In this document: piece by piece, positions 13,424 to 24,639 of the stretch
Layout of the letters: each line of letters begins with the position of its first letter
How positions within the stretch are numbered: position 1 is the first letter of the stretch
DNA from: Stereum hirsutum FP-91666 SS1
Taxonomy: Eukaryota > Basidiomycota > Agaricomycetes > Russulales > Stereaceae
Direction of reading: 5' to 3'
DNA length: 64,000 bases
NCBI RefSeq assembly: GCF_000264905.1
Contig: NW_006763133.1
Coordinates: 2,242,329-2,306,328, forward strand
Program-made: the position numbers and the translations under genes
The notes under the pieces: generated by a model
Told to the model about the DNA's origin: nothing
The model's input: the letters and a program-made list of their open reading frames with translations, nothing else
The model's database searches: none

Positions 13424-15661
13424 ATGTCGTCCACCCCTCTTTCTTCCCTTCGTACTGACTGGATCAGTCCTCCGCGCGCACTGGGCATCCTCTCGGTACT
13501 TCAAGTACTATTGGGAACTCTGTCGTGCGCTTCGACTCAATATTTTACCCTTCTATTTTCGCTCGCAATAATACACTCTTTCGCCTTTTCACTCGTTCAT
13601 TATGCATATCTGGGCTGTTTTTCGTACGGTGCGGATCGGACTATTTTGTACGCATCTTTTGACTCTTTTCACCACCCAAATTCTCCCGTTCTTACCTCCG
13701 CTAGTCCAGTTCTTCTCATTCTCTCATGCCTGTCTGGTCTCGGACTACTTTGCATACCGATGGTCCAAGGATGGACTCTCCTCAGCGAGGCGCAACGTGA
13801 GCATATTCTGACACCCATTCTCTTCCTTCTCTAATCCCACTTTATAGGTATCCTCCTTGTGGCCATGGCGGCTGTGGACGCCTTTTCCGCAATTCTAATA
13901 TATCTCATGTACGCCTTTGGTATCGGTCAAATCGCTCTGATGCAAACTCTCACCTACGCACAGGATGGTCGTCCCCTTCCGCCTTTGGCTTGACTGTGCC
14001 CGCATCTTTATAGTGTTGGTTCTGCACAGTGGTCAGTACATAATTCATCTCTTGTCGCATTCTTATCCTAACCTATCTCTAGGAGGTGCCGTGATCTTCA
14101 CACTTCTGAAGCCGAGGATCCCTTGTGTCACCTTTGGTAAATTTCCGAACACTCTTAAGTCGTACACTTCTGACGTCCTCTCAGGTTCAACAAACACATG
14201 CACAGATTTCAGACTGGCGATCGTGGCTAATGCCTGGGCGGTATGCGCCCTTCGTGAGTGTCCCTGTTACTGACAATCTACCTGAGATCTATGGTCTAAC
14301 TTATTCTTCACGTAGTCCTTATGTATCTCACGTTGCTGGCCATCGCAGCGTTTCTGCCTCGACCGGTCACTTATCTACCTGACAAGCCATCTGTGATACT
14401 CCCCACCTCTCCCGGGATGCCCATCCAGCGACCACCTGTCGTCATGAGACGCAACTCATCCATCGATTCTCGCACAGGGTTACTCGAGAATGAGCCAACG
14501 ATATCTTCCGAATCAAGAGCGTCCGTCACGAGTCTTCATCAAGGCGGTCCTTTGTTTGTAGTCAACGGTGACCGTATGGAGGAGGAATATCAGGAGGTCT
14601 TCCCAGAAATGGGATCGAGACAGCCTTTGCAGCCTGTGGATCATTACGGATCTATTCACGATTTCCCGATTCGTACACCTGCATCACAATCATCTTTCGC
14701 TCTCAGCATGGCCCAAGCTCAGTCGCTCAAGACACCAATCGGTCTCCCGGAAGGCTACCCTTTGAGTGCGATGCCGTCTCCCTTGCCATACACGCCTACA
14801 GTGATTTCTGCTCAGACTTCGTCACGCCCTCTGCCCTTTTCGAACCCTTTCAGAGGTCCACTTGTGCGTCCTGGTACATCGGACTCCGTATACTCGGCAG
14901 GCTCGATAATGCCATCGACCACCCTTCATTCAAATGGTGCACAGGGTCATGGTCACTTCAATATCCTAGGGGATCTCCATGCCGTGCCTCCTAATCAGGC
15001 TAATTGGGCAACAAACCCAGTCCAAATGATCCCAGTGGACCATGACTCAGAGTATTTGCTCCCAACACCATTCACGGCAAGGAACCCATACCGCTACCCT
15101 AGTCCCTACCTCCTCCCTGTTCAGGCCCCTACATCAGCCCCGCCTCCCAACGGGTACATGCCTTCATTGTTTCCCCCGACCACCACTCCTCTTCGTGCGC
15201 ACACCCCAATAGCGGCCGCCCAATCCGTACGGTCTGTCGCCCCCAGCGTTCACTCCCATGTTTCCGACAGACCCATGCGTACGGATCATCTGGCATCGTA
15301 CACTTTCCCACCTATGTCGCATTCAAGTAATCGTACAGGCCTGCCAACTCCGGCCTCCACCAACGGTAATCCCACTCGCCGGCCTCTGAGCGCACTGCTT
15401 CGATTCGAGAGGCCTGACGACCCGAGCCTACCGATGTACAACTACCCATACACTCCGTCCAAGTCGCCCCACATTCGCAGGTTCGGTTCTGTGCCGAATG
15501 GTGCGGTTCAGGGGACGCAAGTTGGATACGGAAGAGGATACGAAGCGTACGAGATGACGAATGTTTATGCTTTGGGTGAGAGGAGAGGAAGTGATGGACA
15601 GGTTGTTGACCATGCGCAGTGGAGGCGGTTGGTACGAGACGCGGCTCTTGGGACGGCCTGA
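13424..15661 (+). CDS. Multi-span membrane protein with long disordered tail, unknown
   Basis: Six exons (13424-13796, 13848-13908, 13964-14031, 14083-14136, 14185-14253, 14316-15661) join in frame to give 656 residues. The first 250 or so hold about six hydrophobic segments, including LGILSVLQVLLGTLSC, YFTLLFSLAIIHSFAF, VLLILSCLSGLGLL, ILLVAMAAVDAFSAILIYLM, IFIVLVL and LLMYLTLLAIAAF. The remaining 400 residues are Ser/Pro/Thr-rich with basic patches (MRRNSSIDSRTG), typical of a cytosolic regulatory tail. I do not recognise the family. A sensor or receptor-like role is possible but not shown. Each of the five introns is 48-62 bases. The first ATG after the last upstream stop is used as start. 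Confidence 0.82.
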
Positions 15662-16433
15662 GTTTGGACATCGCGCGATTTTCCTGGTCATGTTCTCTCT
15701 GTTGTTTGCGACTTTGTGACGTACATGACTTACGATCGTTTCTCTGGGGCACAAATTCTGAACATTATACCTTCGATTTCGATTTCGATCGCTCTACAGG
15801 TCTTGTCGCTCTTTGTAGTCGCCAAGTTATGCAGCCGACTTTTGTTCACCCGGACACTCTTTATTTCTTGTAGGTATTCCGTTCGAGGAGAATATCGCAA
15901 TGGGCATAGCCTACACCGAAATTGAGCAGACATGTGTTTTATTCCGCACCCGTGGACACCGGTTTCTTGACTCTGCCCTCGATACTTATGCAAATAGGCA
16001 CGAGACGCCACAACACGAACGTTGTATTATTGGAAAGACGAAACAGTATCGTAGCACCGGGCGTGGCCCTCTAGTTCTTCGATGGCCACAAGACCAAGAA
16101 CGCCCATCCGGGGAACACCTTATCTATAAACTCGTCCTGAATGCCAAGGAAAGCATTCCCCGTAAGCATGGACACACTGGTCTTCCATGTGGTATGCAAG
16201 GAGAAAGAAGTGCTCTGGCCGTACCTGCCCTTCCCAGCTTGCAGGAATGCACTGGCGAGATTATCTGGATGCGCATGTGCGTCCAACCGAAAACGTCTCT
16301 TCTTGCTACACTGGTCTTTTGGTCAGAAACGTTTCTCCTTGATAGAAGACCTGGGCCCACAGATATAAGGTGGGAATGCGACTCTACGAGGGCCACCTTC
16401 TGCTCGTCCTTTCGACTGAGGGTTAGACGCAGA
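15662..16433. other. Intergenic region upstream of the DUF1524 gene
   Basis: About 770 bases. A plus-strand open frame (15900-16601) runs into the real gene in the same frame, but its upstream part has no coding character and no signal peptide. Otherwise nothing recognised. Confidence 0.45.
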
Positions 16434-17481
16434 ATGGCACGCTTCGCTCTCCCTCTGGTCGTGCTCGCGCTTGCCTTCGTCGTGTCGGCTGCTCCTATTG
16501 CTCAGATAAAGAGAGCACTGCCTACGCCGGTCGCCGTCTCGACTGCGAAGACATATTTGAGTCAATGTGCGGCATTTTTTTTCTTTTTTCATACCATTTA
16601 GCGCAAGCACTTGGGAGCTCATGCTGACTACCTTAATCCTTGTCTGCAGTGACTGTTGCGGTGGACTCGAACTCTCCGGCATATTCACGCGACCAGTTCA
16701 AGACCTGGGACATAAGTGCGTTAGTTCTGTTGTATTTCAGTAACTAGAAGACGATTAAGCCATCATACTATCATAGTCTCTGGGACGTGCGATACTAGAG
16801 AGAGTGAGTTGGTCTTTATTGTAGCACCACGACGCCAGTGAACGTGTGAGAATGCTCATCTTTGACCTTCGTTCTAGCGGTCTTGAAGCGGGACGGCACG
16901 AACGTTGTGACGGATAGCTCATGCAAGGCCACATCTGGAAACTGGGTCTCCCCATATGACAATGTGGCCACGACCTTGGCGAGCGACCTCGACATCGTGA
17001 GTCTGACCTTCGACATCCATTAGTTGCATCTATGGTTGACAAGCTTGTTTGATGTTTTCATAGGACCATGTAGTTCCTCTGAAGGAGGTAAGTAATATCT
17101 TCAGCCGGTTATCATGAGGTGAGAAAGACTGAGACGAACCTCTATTATTCCAGGCGTGGATATCTGGAGCCAGAGATTGGACTGCTGCTCAGCGTGAAGC
17201 GTACGCGAACGACCTGACCAGACCTCAGCTCGTCGCAGTCACCGACAACCTCAACGAGTCCAAAGGTATGTCATGATTATATATATAAGTTGATCACCTT
17301 GTGTTTTATAGCTAACTGCTTGCGAATGGCAGGCGACAGAGACCCTGCAGAGTGGATGCCTCCGCTCGCAAGTTTCCAGTGCGAATATGTTCGCGCTTGG
17401 ATTACGGTCAAGCACTTTTACGACCTCACGATCGATAGCACGGAGAAGACGGCTCTTCAGGGCTTTTTGGATGACTGTTGA
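16434..17481 (+). CDS. Secreted DUF1524 (HNH/GmrSD C-terminal-like) nuclease-fold protein
   Basis: A predicted extracellular protein of 209 residues in seven exons (16434-16566, 16650-16715, 16777-16803, 16878-16996, 17064-17087, 17154-17265, 17333-17481). The N-terminus MARFALPLVVLALAFVVSAA is a signal peptide, followed by a likely Lys-Arg processing site. The DUF1524 core is complete: YSRDQFKTWDI, ISGTCDTRETVLKRDG, SYSP-like WVSPYDN, the catalytic box DIDHVVPLKEAWISGARDW, VTDNLNESKGDRDPAEW and a C-terminal Cys pair. The His of DHVVPLKE and the Asn of NLNESKGD are the presumed metal-binding and catalytic residues of this HNH-like fold. The DHVVPLKE box is encoded by its own 24-base exon. Fungal members are usually regarded as secreted nucleases; substrate and role are unknown. 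Confidence 0.9.
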
Positions 17482-17861
17482 TTGGAGCAGAAGGAGACAT
17501 GGTAGACATAATAAGACATGATACTTGTACTGAGCAGTGTTTTCGACGATGAAGTGAAGTACTCGGAATGTATGGCTTGGGACGCGGACTGCTGTGGTGA
17601 TATGTACTCGTCGTACACCATTTTGGCATAAGGTCGTTTTCCGCAGCGCAAAAGTGGAACTGATGAGCACTGCGTGTAACGTACGCCTGTGATGTTGGAA
17701 GAAAGGGAGGACATGAAATAATAATGTGGCGAGTGGGCCGCAAAGATGCCGAAGCCACGGATCAATGACGTCAACTTACTCGGCACTCTAAAGCTTTCCA
17801 AAGTTTGACCGACTTCAGTTTTGCTCACCTTCACCGCCGTACTCACAGACCGATTTTCACA
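17482..17861. other. Short intergenic region before the FUN14 gene
   Basis: 380 bases with 3' untranslated sequence of the DUF1524 gene and the FUN14 promoter. Nothing else seen. Confidence 0.5.
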
Positions 17862-18663
17862 ATGGCCACCGCTTTCGGTTCTGTCTTCTCTCGGCCGTTC
17901 TCAATCAATCGACTACCCTTAGCTTCATGTCGTGCTTTGGGCAGACCTCAGCCTAGTCGCGTCTCTGGGCTGCAAACCCCATTCTTTCGCCTATACTCTT
18001 CCACCGCATCCAGGGAAACCGCAAGGAGTACACCATTGTCGGCTGTGAAAGTAGCAGGAGTAGCCACCGTCGGCCTGGGATTGTCTGCTCTTGCCAACTG
18101 GACTCCTATATACTGTGAACGTGAGAGGCTCACTCGACCTGATACGTTCTCAAGGCATGTGCTGATCTCACCTTGCAGCCGGAGCTGGTCCTACCAGCCC
18201 AACTCCCCCGCCGCCTCCCAAAAATGCTTCAAATGACCCCGGTCTACCCCCTCTTCCTCCACCACCTCAGTCCTCGCTAAACCTGTACGAGCTCTCCTTC
18301 GGCACTGTTTGTGGTATCTGCGCTGGCGTATTCGTCAAGAAAGGGGCCAAAGCCCTCGCATTTGGACTTGGCGGTATATTTGTGTTGCTTCAGGTATTTT
18401 ACAGTTTCTCTCAGGTGATTGGAATATTCTCATTTATTTCTGAATCGATTCAGTACTTGGGCTCGATGTCCGTGGTGAAGGTGGACTGGGCTCGTATGGG
18501 GAGGAAGTTTGAGAACCTGTTCTACAAGACGGATGCGAGTGGGGCAAAGAAGGCTCCGACTATCTCATCTTTGTGGAACTGGCTGGTAGACTTCTTGACG
18601 GCGGATTTCCAGCCGAGGGCATCGTTCCTTGCTGGGTTGGCCCTAGGGTTGAGGATTGGCTGA
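17862..18663 (+). CDS. FUN14-domain mitochondrial membrane protein
   Basis: Three exons (17862-18120, 18179-18393, 18454-18663) give 227 residues. The N-terminal 55 residues are rich in Arg and Ser with almost no acids (RPFSINRLPL, SRVSGLQTPFFRLYSS), a typical mitochondrial presequence. A Pro-rich linker (PTPPPPPKN) separates a first hydrophobic segment from the FUN14 core LYELSFGTVCGICAGVFVKK, then KALAFGLGGIFVLLQYLGS and a last hydrophobic stretch near the C-terminus. The animal member FUNDC1 is a mitophagy receptor of the outer membrane; fungal Fun14 is mitochondrial but its role is poorly defined. The presequence here argues for import, unlike FUNDC1 (inference). No obvious LC3-binding motif at the N-terminus. 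Confidence 0.9.
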
Positions 18664-18986
18664 AAGTTGATATGGGCGTATCACTTATCGAATGTCTAGT
18701 AGATACGAGGGAAATAGCACCAGTATTTATGTGAAATACATTCCGAATCATAAACACCTCTACCGTTTCGATCCTATTCAACTTGTAATGAGAGTGTGGC
18801 CCTGATTAGAGTGGCGAGGACAGGGGCTTTTGTGTAGACCTAAACTTCGGGTTAGGGGTCCAGATATGGTAGTAGCGCGTGGGAATCAGAATTTGTGCCT
18901 CTGCAAGATTTTTTGCAGTCGATCGTCCGCGAATAACACGGCTACTGCTTTGCTTCACCCCGACTTTCTTTCCTCCACTTGCTACT
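18664..18986. other. Intergenic region before NOP2
   Basis: 323 bases; presumed FUN14 3' flank and NOP2 promoter. No element recognised. Confidence 0.45.
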
Positions 18987-21490
18987 ATGGGACGTCGCGC
19001 GAAAACAAAGCAAGCACCTCCGGAGCCATTGGCTGAACCTCGAGACTCTGCCAAACCGTCCGGCAGAAGGGCAGGAAAACGCAAGGCCGACCCGGAGCCT
19101 GAGGAGGGCAAGCGACCTACGAAGAAGGTCAAGGAGACGTCCCCAAAGAAGAAGGGAGAAAGCAAGGGAGTCCAAGATGTCACAAAGACTAGGGGAAAGA
19201 AGGGTCAGCAAAGTCTTGCCACGAGCTGGGATGATGCGGACGCAGAAGGGAGCAGTGGAGGATGGGATGACATGGAGGATGATGAAGACGTGAAGGCACA
19301 TGCACAGTGCGTTTCTCAACGATTTTTGAACACCTGAAAGTTTTTTCATGTGTTTGCGTTAGGTCATTATTTCATGGCAGTGATGAGGAAGATATGGACG
19401 AAATTGTCGATGATAAGTTTGAGGTAGACGGAGCCGAGTATGTTTCTCAATTCTGAACGCATTTTATTCTTATGGCGTTCTGACCAAGCCTACTAGTGAT
19501 ATCCTCCGTGGACCAACACAAGAGCTGGATCTTGGTTCCGATTCTGACGACGAACCTATACCCGCAAATATCAAGACCAAGAAATCCAAACAGGCAGACC
19601 GCCCACTCAAAATTATCCCGACTGGCTCTGACGCCTCTAACTCTGACTCTGACGAGGATGATGAAGACGAAGACGGGCCCGTTACTCTTGCTAATATGGA
19701 GGCACGCTCAAAAGCTTTGGATGACAAAGCTGCTGCAGAGGCTGAACTCGATGCGGAGGAGTTACGCCTGGCTGCTGAAGGAGGTGATGATGACGAGTTC
19801 GAGGGCATGGACGACATGGACGATGATGAGGACGAGGGTGAGCCAGGCGCTGCTGGGGAAGAGTTTGTCTTACCCTCTGTCCAGGAGAGGGAGGAGGAGA
19901 AGAAAAATGGTGGGCCAGAGCTTCATGTCGTTCAGAGGCGTATGCGAGAATGTGTGAGGGTGCTCGGTAAATGGAAGAAGTTGGGCGAAAAGTCTGGACG
20001 GTACGCACTCACCAATATAGACAATGGGCTCACGCTGATGGATCGCGCTCATGTAGACCGCGCTCGGAGTACATTGACCAGCTGGTGTCGGACATCGCCA
20101 GTTATTATGGTTATAACGATTTCCTAGCGGAGAAACTGTTCCAGTTGTTCCCCATTGCTGAGGTACATGCCTCACTTTCTTACATTCGATTTTGTACTAA
20201 TCTCCGTCTCAGGCTATCGAGTTCTTCGAGGCTAACGAAGTTCCTCGGCCTGTAACAATTCGGACAAATACTCTCCGTACAAGGCGGAGAGACCTCGCAC
20301 AGGCTCTCATCAACCGTGGCGTCAACCTCGAACCCATCGGAAAGTGGACCAACGTTGGTCTGCAAGTATTCGAGAGTAGTGTACCAATAGGTTCGTGCTT
20401 TCTCGTCTTTCCTTCGATATATTAAGCTAAAACAACGTCACGTCCAGGTGCCACACCTGAATATCTCGCTGGTCATTACATGCTCCAAGCTGCATCTTCT
20501 TTCCTTCCCGTCATCGCCCTCTCTCCTCAACCACAGGAACGTGTCCTGGACATGGCTTCTGCTCCTGGTGGAAAAACCACGCACATCGCCGCGCTTCTTC
20601 AAAATACCGGCGTTGTCTTTGCAAACGACGCAAACAAGGCCAGGACGAAGAGTCTGACTGCGAATGTGCACCGCTTAGGTTGCAAGAACGTCGTGGTCTG
20701 CTCGTACGACGGACGTGAGTTCCCCAAGGTGATGGGTGGGTTTGATAGGGTGTTGCTAGATGCACCGTGTAGTGGTACCGGTGTTATCAGCAAGGACTCT
20801 AGTGTCAAGGTCAACAAAGTAAGTCACCTCTCGCTCTCAGATCCACTGTCAGTATCTCAACTGAATTCATCTTCCATGTATAGTCTGACCGCGACTTCGC
20901 CCTCCTGTCACATCTCCAAAAGCAACTCATCCTCTGCGCCATCGACAGCGTCAACCCGAACTCCAAAACCGGAGGCTACATTGTGTACTCCACATGTTCC
21001 GTCACCGTGGACGAGAATGAGGCAGTCGTGGACTACGCTCTGCGCAAACGGCCGAACGTCAAACTCGTCGACACTGGGCTCGAGTTCGGAAAACCAGGAT
21101 ACGCAAGATACCGCGGAAAGACGTTCGACGAGAGCGTCAAGCTGACCAGAAGGTTCTATCCCCATGTCCATAACATGGACGGCTTCTTCGTGGCTAAATT
21201 CAAAGTCGAGAAGAGGGTGAAGACGAAGAAGGACGAGGGTGAGGAGAAGGAGGTGAAGAGTGTGGCGATGGATGTGGATGAAGTGCAGGAGGACGTCAAG
21301 TTCGATGAAGAGGCGGACAAGCCCTACCTCGAGGGTCAGTCTTTTCTTCTTTCATATCTGACCATACTAAGCTTGAGCGCTAACTTCGTGTTCAGAGGCA
21401 AAGCGGAGACGGATGAAGGCAAAGGGTCTGCGTCCTCCCCCTCGGAATCGTCCTTCTACCGCGTCGACGACCGTTGCAGCAACGGCATAA
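18987..21490 (+). CDS. NOP2: 25S rRNA (cytosine-C5)-methyltransferase Nop2 (NSUN1)
   Basis: A nucleolar SAM-dependent RNA methyltransferase that makes m5C in large-subunit rRNA and is needed for 60S assembly. The start [14 protein letters not shown] opens a Lys-rich N-terminal nucleolar region, followed by several acidic Asp/Glu blocks. The Nop2-specific core starts at [17 protein letters not shown] and [20 protein letters not shown]. The SAM site is [19 protein letters not shown], the two catalytic cysteines lie in [15 protein letters not shown] and [12 protein letters not shown], and the family end [18 protein letters not shown] is present. The C-terminal tail is basic and low in complexity. 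At least seven short introns; the join RSEYIDQL was confirmed by frame. The essential yeast protein is of similar length (about 620 residues). Confidence 0.97.
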
Positions 21491-22451
21491 CGCACCAAAA
21501 TGTTTACTTCCTATGTTCTCTCTCTGTCCTTTCACGTATTGGATGTTTGGACGTTCACGTTCAGGTGCACGTTCCGTTGTGACACTATGCGGCATTCTCC
21601 CCCCGTGATTGCTGATCCTTTGTTGGCTCATCCGCTTCGCGAATCATCGTCCTCATCCGGTTCCTCACCAAGACAGCAGTGCTCTCGGCGTATTTCCATG
21701 CACTAGCCTGGTAGTGCATCACTTTTTGGCAGGCTTTGGGTCCTTTGATCCAGAAAGCAGTGCATATGATGCGGTTTGCTGTATTGTTGTTGGACCAGTG
21801 TTGCGAAAGAATTTCGTCTTGCCCATAGCTTGCTCTCACCTCAACATATCACCTTCGGATCCCCCGAACATCCTCTTCATCATGCAGAATTCTTCCAATC
21901 TCTCCGAGAGGGTAGATGAGCTGCATCATCGTCAACGACGGTGATCCCAGGTTTGCAAACTTTTTTCCGCACAACATTGGTCCGACGACTCATCATGTCG
22001 ATCGAAAAGCTCTGGAGGACCTGTCTTCCGTTGGCTCTGTTCCGGAGGTGGGTTAGTTATGCGTGTGGCGCCGTAAGAGTGTCCATTATGTGGCGGGGTC
22101 GCGGTGCACTCGACGGCATCGCCTCGCCGTCTAACGAAAGTGAACAACTGGTGCACGGGTGACCTCTCGTAGAAAGCGGGACACTGATGGCTGGGAAGGC
22201 TGCATTACTCTCTGCAGTGCTTACAGACGGGAAGAGAAGGCCGCAACTACGTACGGGGCGAGGATGACATCTGACATCGGTCTCCGACCCATGATCTACT
22301 CGAGCATCATACACCGCGTCGCAGAATGTATATAAAGGCTGGCTGGTGCCCCGTTAACAGCCAGGCTTTCAGTTCTACAACACTTGACCTCTACCTACTC
22401 TTAATTCACATCCTACTCGTCGATCCTTCAACCCACCCCTCATCAGCAATA
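21491..22451. other. Intergenic region upstream of the secreted-protein gene
   Basis: About 960 bases. Apart from the TATA box at 22329 I see no gene or recognised element; open frames overlap on both strands without domain content. Confidence 0.5.
22329..22336 (+). promoter_or_regulatory. TATA box (TATATAAA) of the small secreted-protein gene
   Basis: TATATAAAGG lies 123 bases before the start codon at 22452, with pyrimidine-rich sequence between. It is one of the few clear TATA boxes in the window and fits a regulated, possibly strongly expressed gene. Confidence 0.55.
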
Positions 22452-23084
22452 ATGCAGCTCACCTTCGCCTCCACTTTCGCCGTTCTCCTCGCTGCGTGCT
22501 CAAGCGCGTTGGCCTCTCCCACTCCCAGGCAATCTTGTTCGGAAGCTTCTCGTTACGGCGCCACGTCGTTGTCGAACTCGAACTTGGCTCCCGGTGATGT
22601 GAGGCTCCCCAATTCCCCTTCTTCTCTTTACCCAGTCTCGTCTTCTGCTGTCTTGCTGACCAATTGTCTCTGTTTTTTTTTCTCTCGCTGCGCTAGGCAT
22701 TCACCCTGACCTGGACTGACGACTGTGGCGCCCAATACAACATTATCCCCAAATACGTCGATTTCTCCATCGTCCCCTCCAGTGGGGCTTCGGTGATCAT
22801 CGGAAGGTACGACTACGATGGAGGTGCAGAGGGTATCTCCTTCGACACCACGGTGGGTTTCCGACTTCTCCCTGTCAACATCTGCACATCCTGTGGCGTC
22901 TTTGCTGATTACACTCTCTTCTGTGGCGTGAAATGTAAAATAGCTCCCGGCCTACTACTACGAGAGCGGCGCCACTTTCAACGTGAAGACGACCCTCACC
23001 TACCCCAATGCCGGACCCACCGGCGAACAGGTCCTCGTCCAGGGCGGCCTTTACACCCCTCTGACCATCACGTCCTCGTCGTAA
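22452..23084 (+). CDS. Small secreted protein, unknown (147 aa)
   Basis: Three exons (22452-22598, 22697-22852, 22944-23084) join in frame. The N-terminus MQLTFASTFAVLLAACSSA is a signal peptide with cleavage likely before SPTPRQ. The mature protein is about 125 residues and has three cysteines or fewer. It alternates short hydrophobic strands and glycines (AFTLTWTDDCGAQYN, VDFSIVPSSGASVIIG, GATFNVKTTLTYP), which suggests a small beta-sandwich. It ends in TITSSS without a GPI signal. I do not recognise the family. Size, secretion and a TATA promoter are features shared with effector-like or wall-associated proteins; that role is only a possibility. The introns (98 and 91 bases) are longer than usual here. 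Confidence 0.8.
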
Positions 23085-24639
23085 ACGGCCGGTCTTCAGT
23101 GGGTTTAAGTACCTCTTAGGGCTTTTTTGGTTTATCGAGGTGCAAGGATTCAGAAGGATTCGGGGCTGCGAGTCAAGGATAATCTATTTCGGAAAATTTT
23201 ACACGGACTTTCAACTTCATGGACTACGCATAGTTTCTGACAAAGTACACTCGTTTGACTACTCTACTATTTGATGGTTTTTTCATGATGGGTTTATTCA
23301 TGGTCGAGGTGGATACCGTGCTCGTCTCCTCGCTAGACTTGTGGGTCGATATCCTGTTGAGTTGAATGAGGTATCAAAGTAGGCGGGTTAAGCAGTCAAC
23401 AATCGAGCATCCGAGCATTCGAAGTCGTCGATCCGCCATTTCGTGACTTCTCACTCGAGCCTGAAAAGGGCAGGATTGTCTACTTGGGCTTCCGATTCCC
23501 TTCTTCACCTGCAACATTCCTCGGTCGGTTGAATTCGCACTCTATTTTGTGACATTTTATACTTCTCAGTTAGCGAGGATCTCTACATGGATCCTCTGAA
23601 TTCGCATCATTCCTCGACTGGTCTGATTTGCACCGTGACAAACACCAAGTTCAAGTATGCCAAGCTGCGAATCCTCAGGCTCTCATTCGTATGAACGGGT
23701 CTTGGTACCGAGTAGCGCACATTAATGCTTAAAGTATCGCGATCGACTCCGTGTATGACCAGAATGGACACCGAAATACTGAGGGAGGTCGGTCGGAACC
23801 GAGTCTATAGGTACATACTATATTTAACCGACCCTCCTTCTTTTCATTCATCGTTCATCGTTCATGTCGCAAGCACTCTAAAATCATTAGCATGAAGGGG
23901 GTGCCAGTACGTGCGTGGACCTCATACGTATGGAGCAATCTCGGGAGTTGGCCAAGCTCGTTCGTTCGTTCGTTCGTTCGTTTGTTCCGACAAGGTATGA
24001 AGCTGAAGCTTGAAGGCGTGTCGGAAAGCATGAAGCACGAAAAATACGGTGGTATAATAGCTACAGGAAGTACAATAAAGAGCGAAACAGGCCTTATACA
24101 TATAGTACAGGGGGATAAAGAAGGACAGCCCGCTTCCCAACCAACCAACGTCCGCATCAAACGGTCGCCAGAAGGTCAGTCTCGTCGCCCGAATCAGCCC
24201 GAGCCACGACAGGTATCCACGGCCGCTGTCATGCATCATCGACAACACTAGCGTCAGGAAGACAGACGAACGTACGGGGTATCTAGTATCGTGAACAGGA
24301 GAAATTATAGGTGTAGAAGGAGATTCAATATCGGTCCGAAGATAGTTCGTATCGCTCAGATTCTAGGCGAGCGCGTCGCGTCATACGGTTCATCCGACCC
24401 GGTGACCCCCATTCTGGAATCAGTGTGCCGGGTTCATGTCGTCTTTTGCTTAGTGCTAGTGCTAGTAGCGAGCGGTTTCGACCTGTCTGCGCGACGGCGA
24501 AGGCGATGATATTACGGAGAGTCGAGGGAAAGAATTCGAAGGGAGGAACCCGACGTAAAACAGAGACGGAAGCAGATAAGACATCAGTATATGAATATGG
24601 ATACGGATACGACGGAGGGAACGGTGAGAAGATGAAAGC
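23085..24639. other. Convergent intergenic region with a TTCG microsatellite
   Basis: About 1.55 kb between two convergent genes. It holds a short TTCG repeat and otherwise unremarkable sequence. Open frames such as 23892-24251 (+) show no domain and overlap others on the opposite strand. Confidence 0.5.
23959..23982. repeat. (TTCG)n microsatellite
   Basis: About six consecutive copies of the four-base unit, followed by a diverged copy. Lies outside any gene. Confidence 0.85.

Noticed and set aside
15900..16601. 233-codon frame that would extend the DUF1524 gene upstream
   Set aside because: Only the part from 16434 onward is coding; the signal peptide starts there and the upstream residues are not conserved in kind.
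24270..24639. Possible extra exon extending the PalI/Sur7 protein
   Set aside because: The last exon runs directly into a TAA stop after GSSK; an extension would need a phase-shifting splice with no family support.
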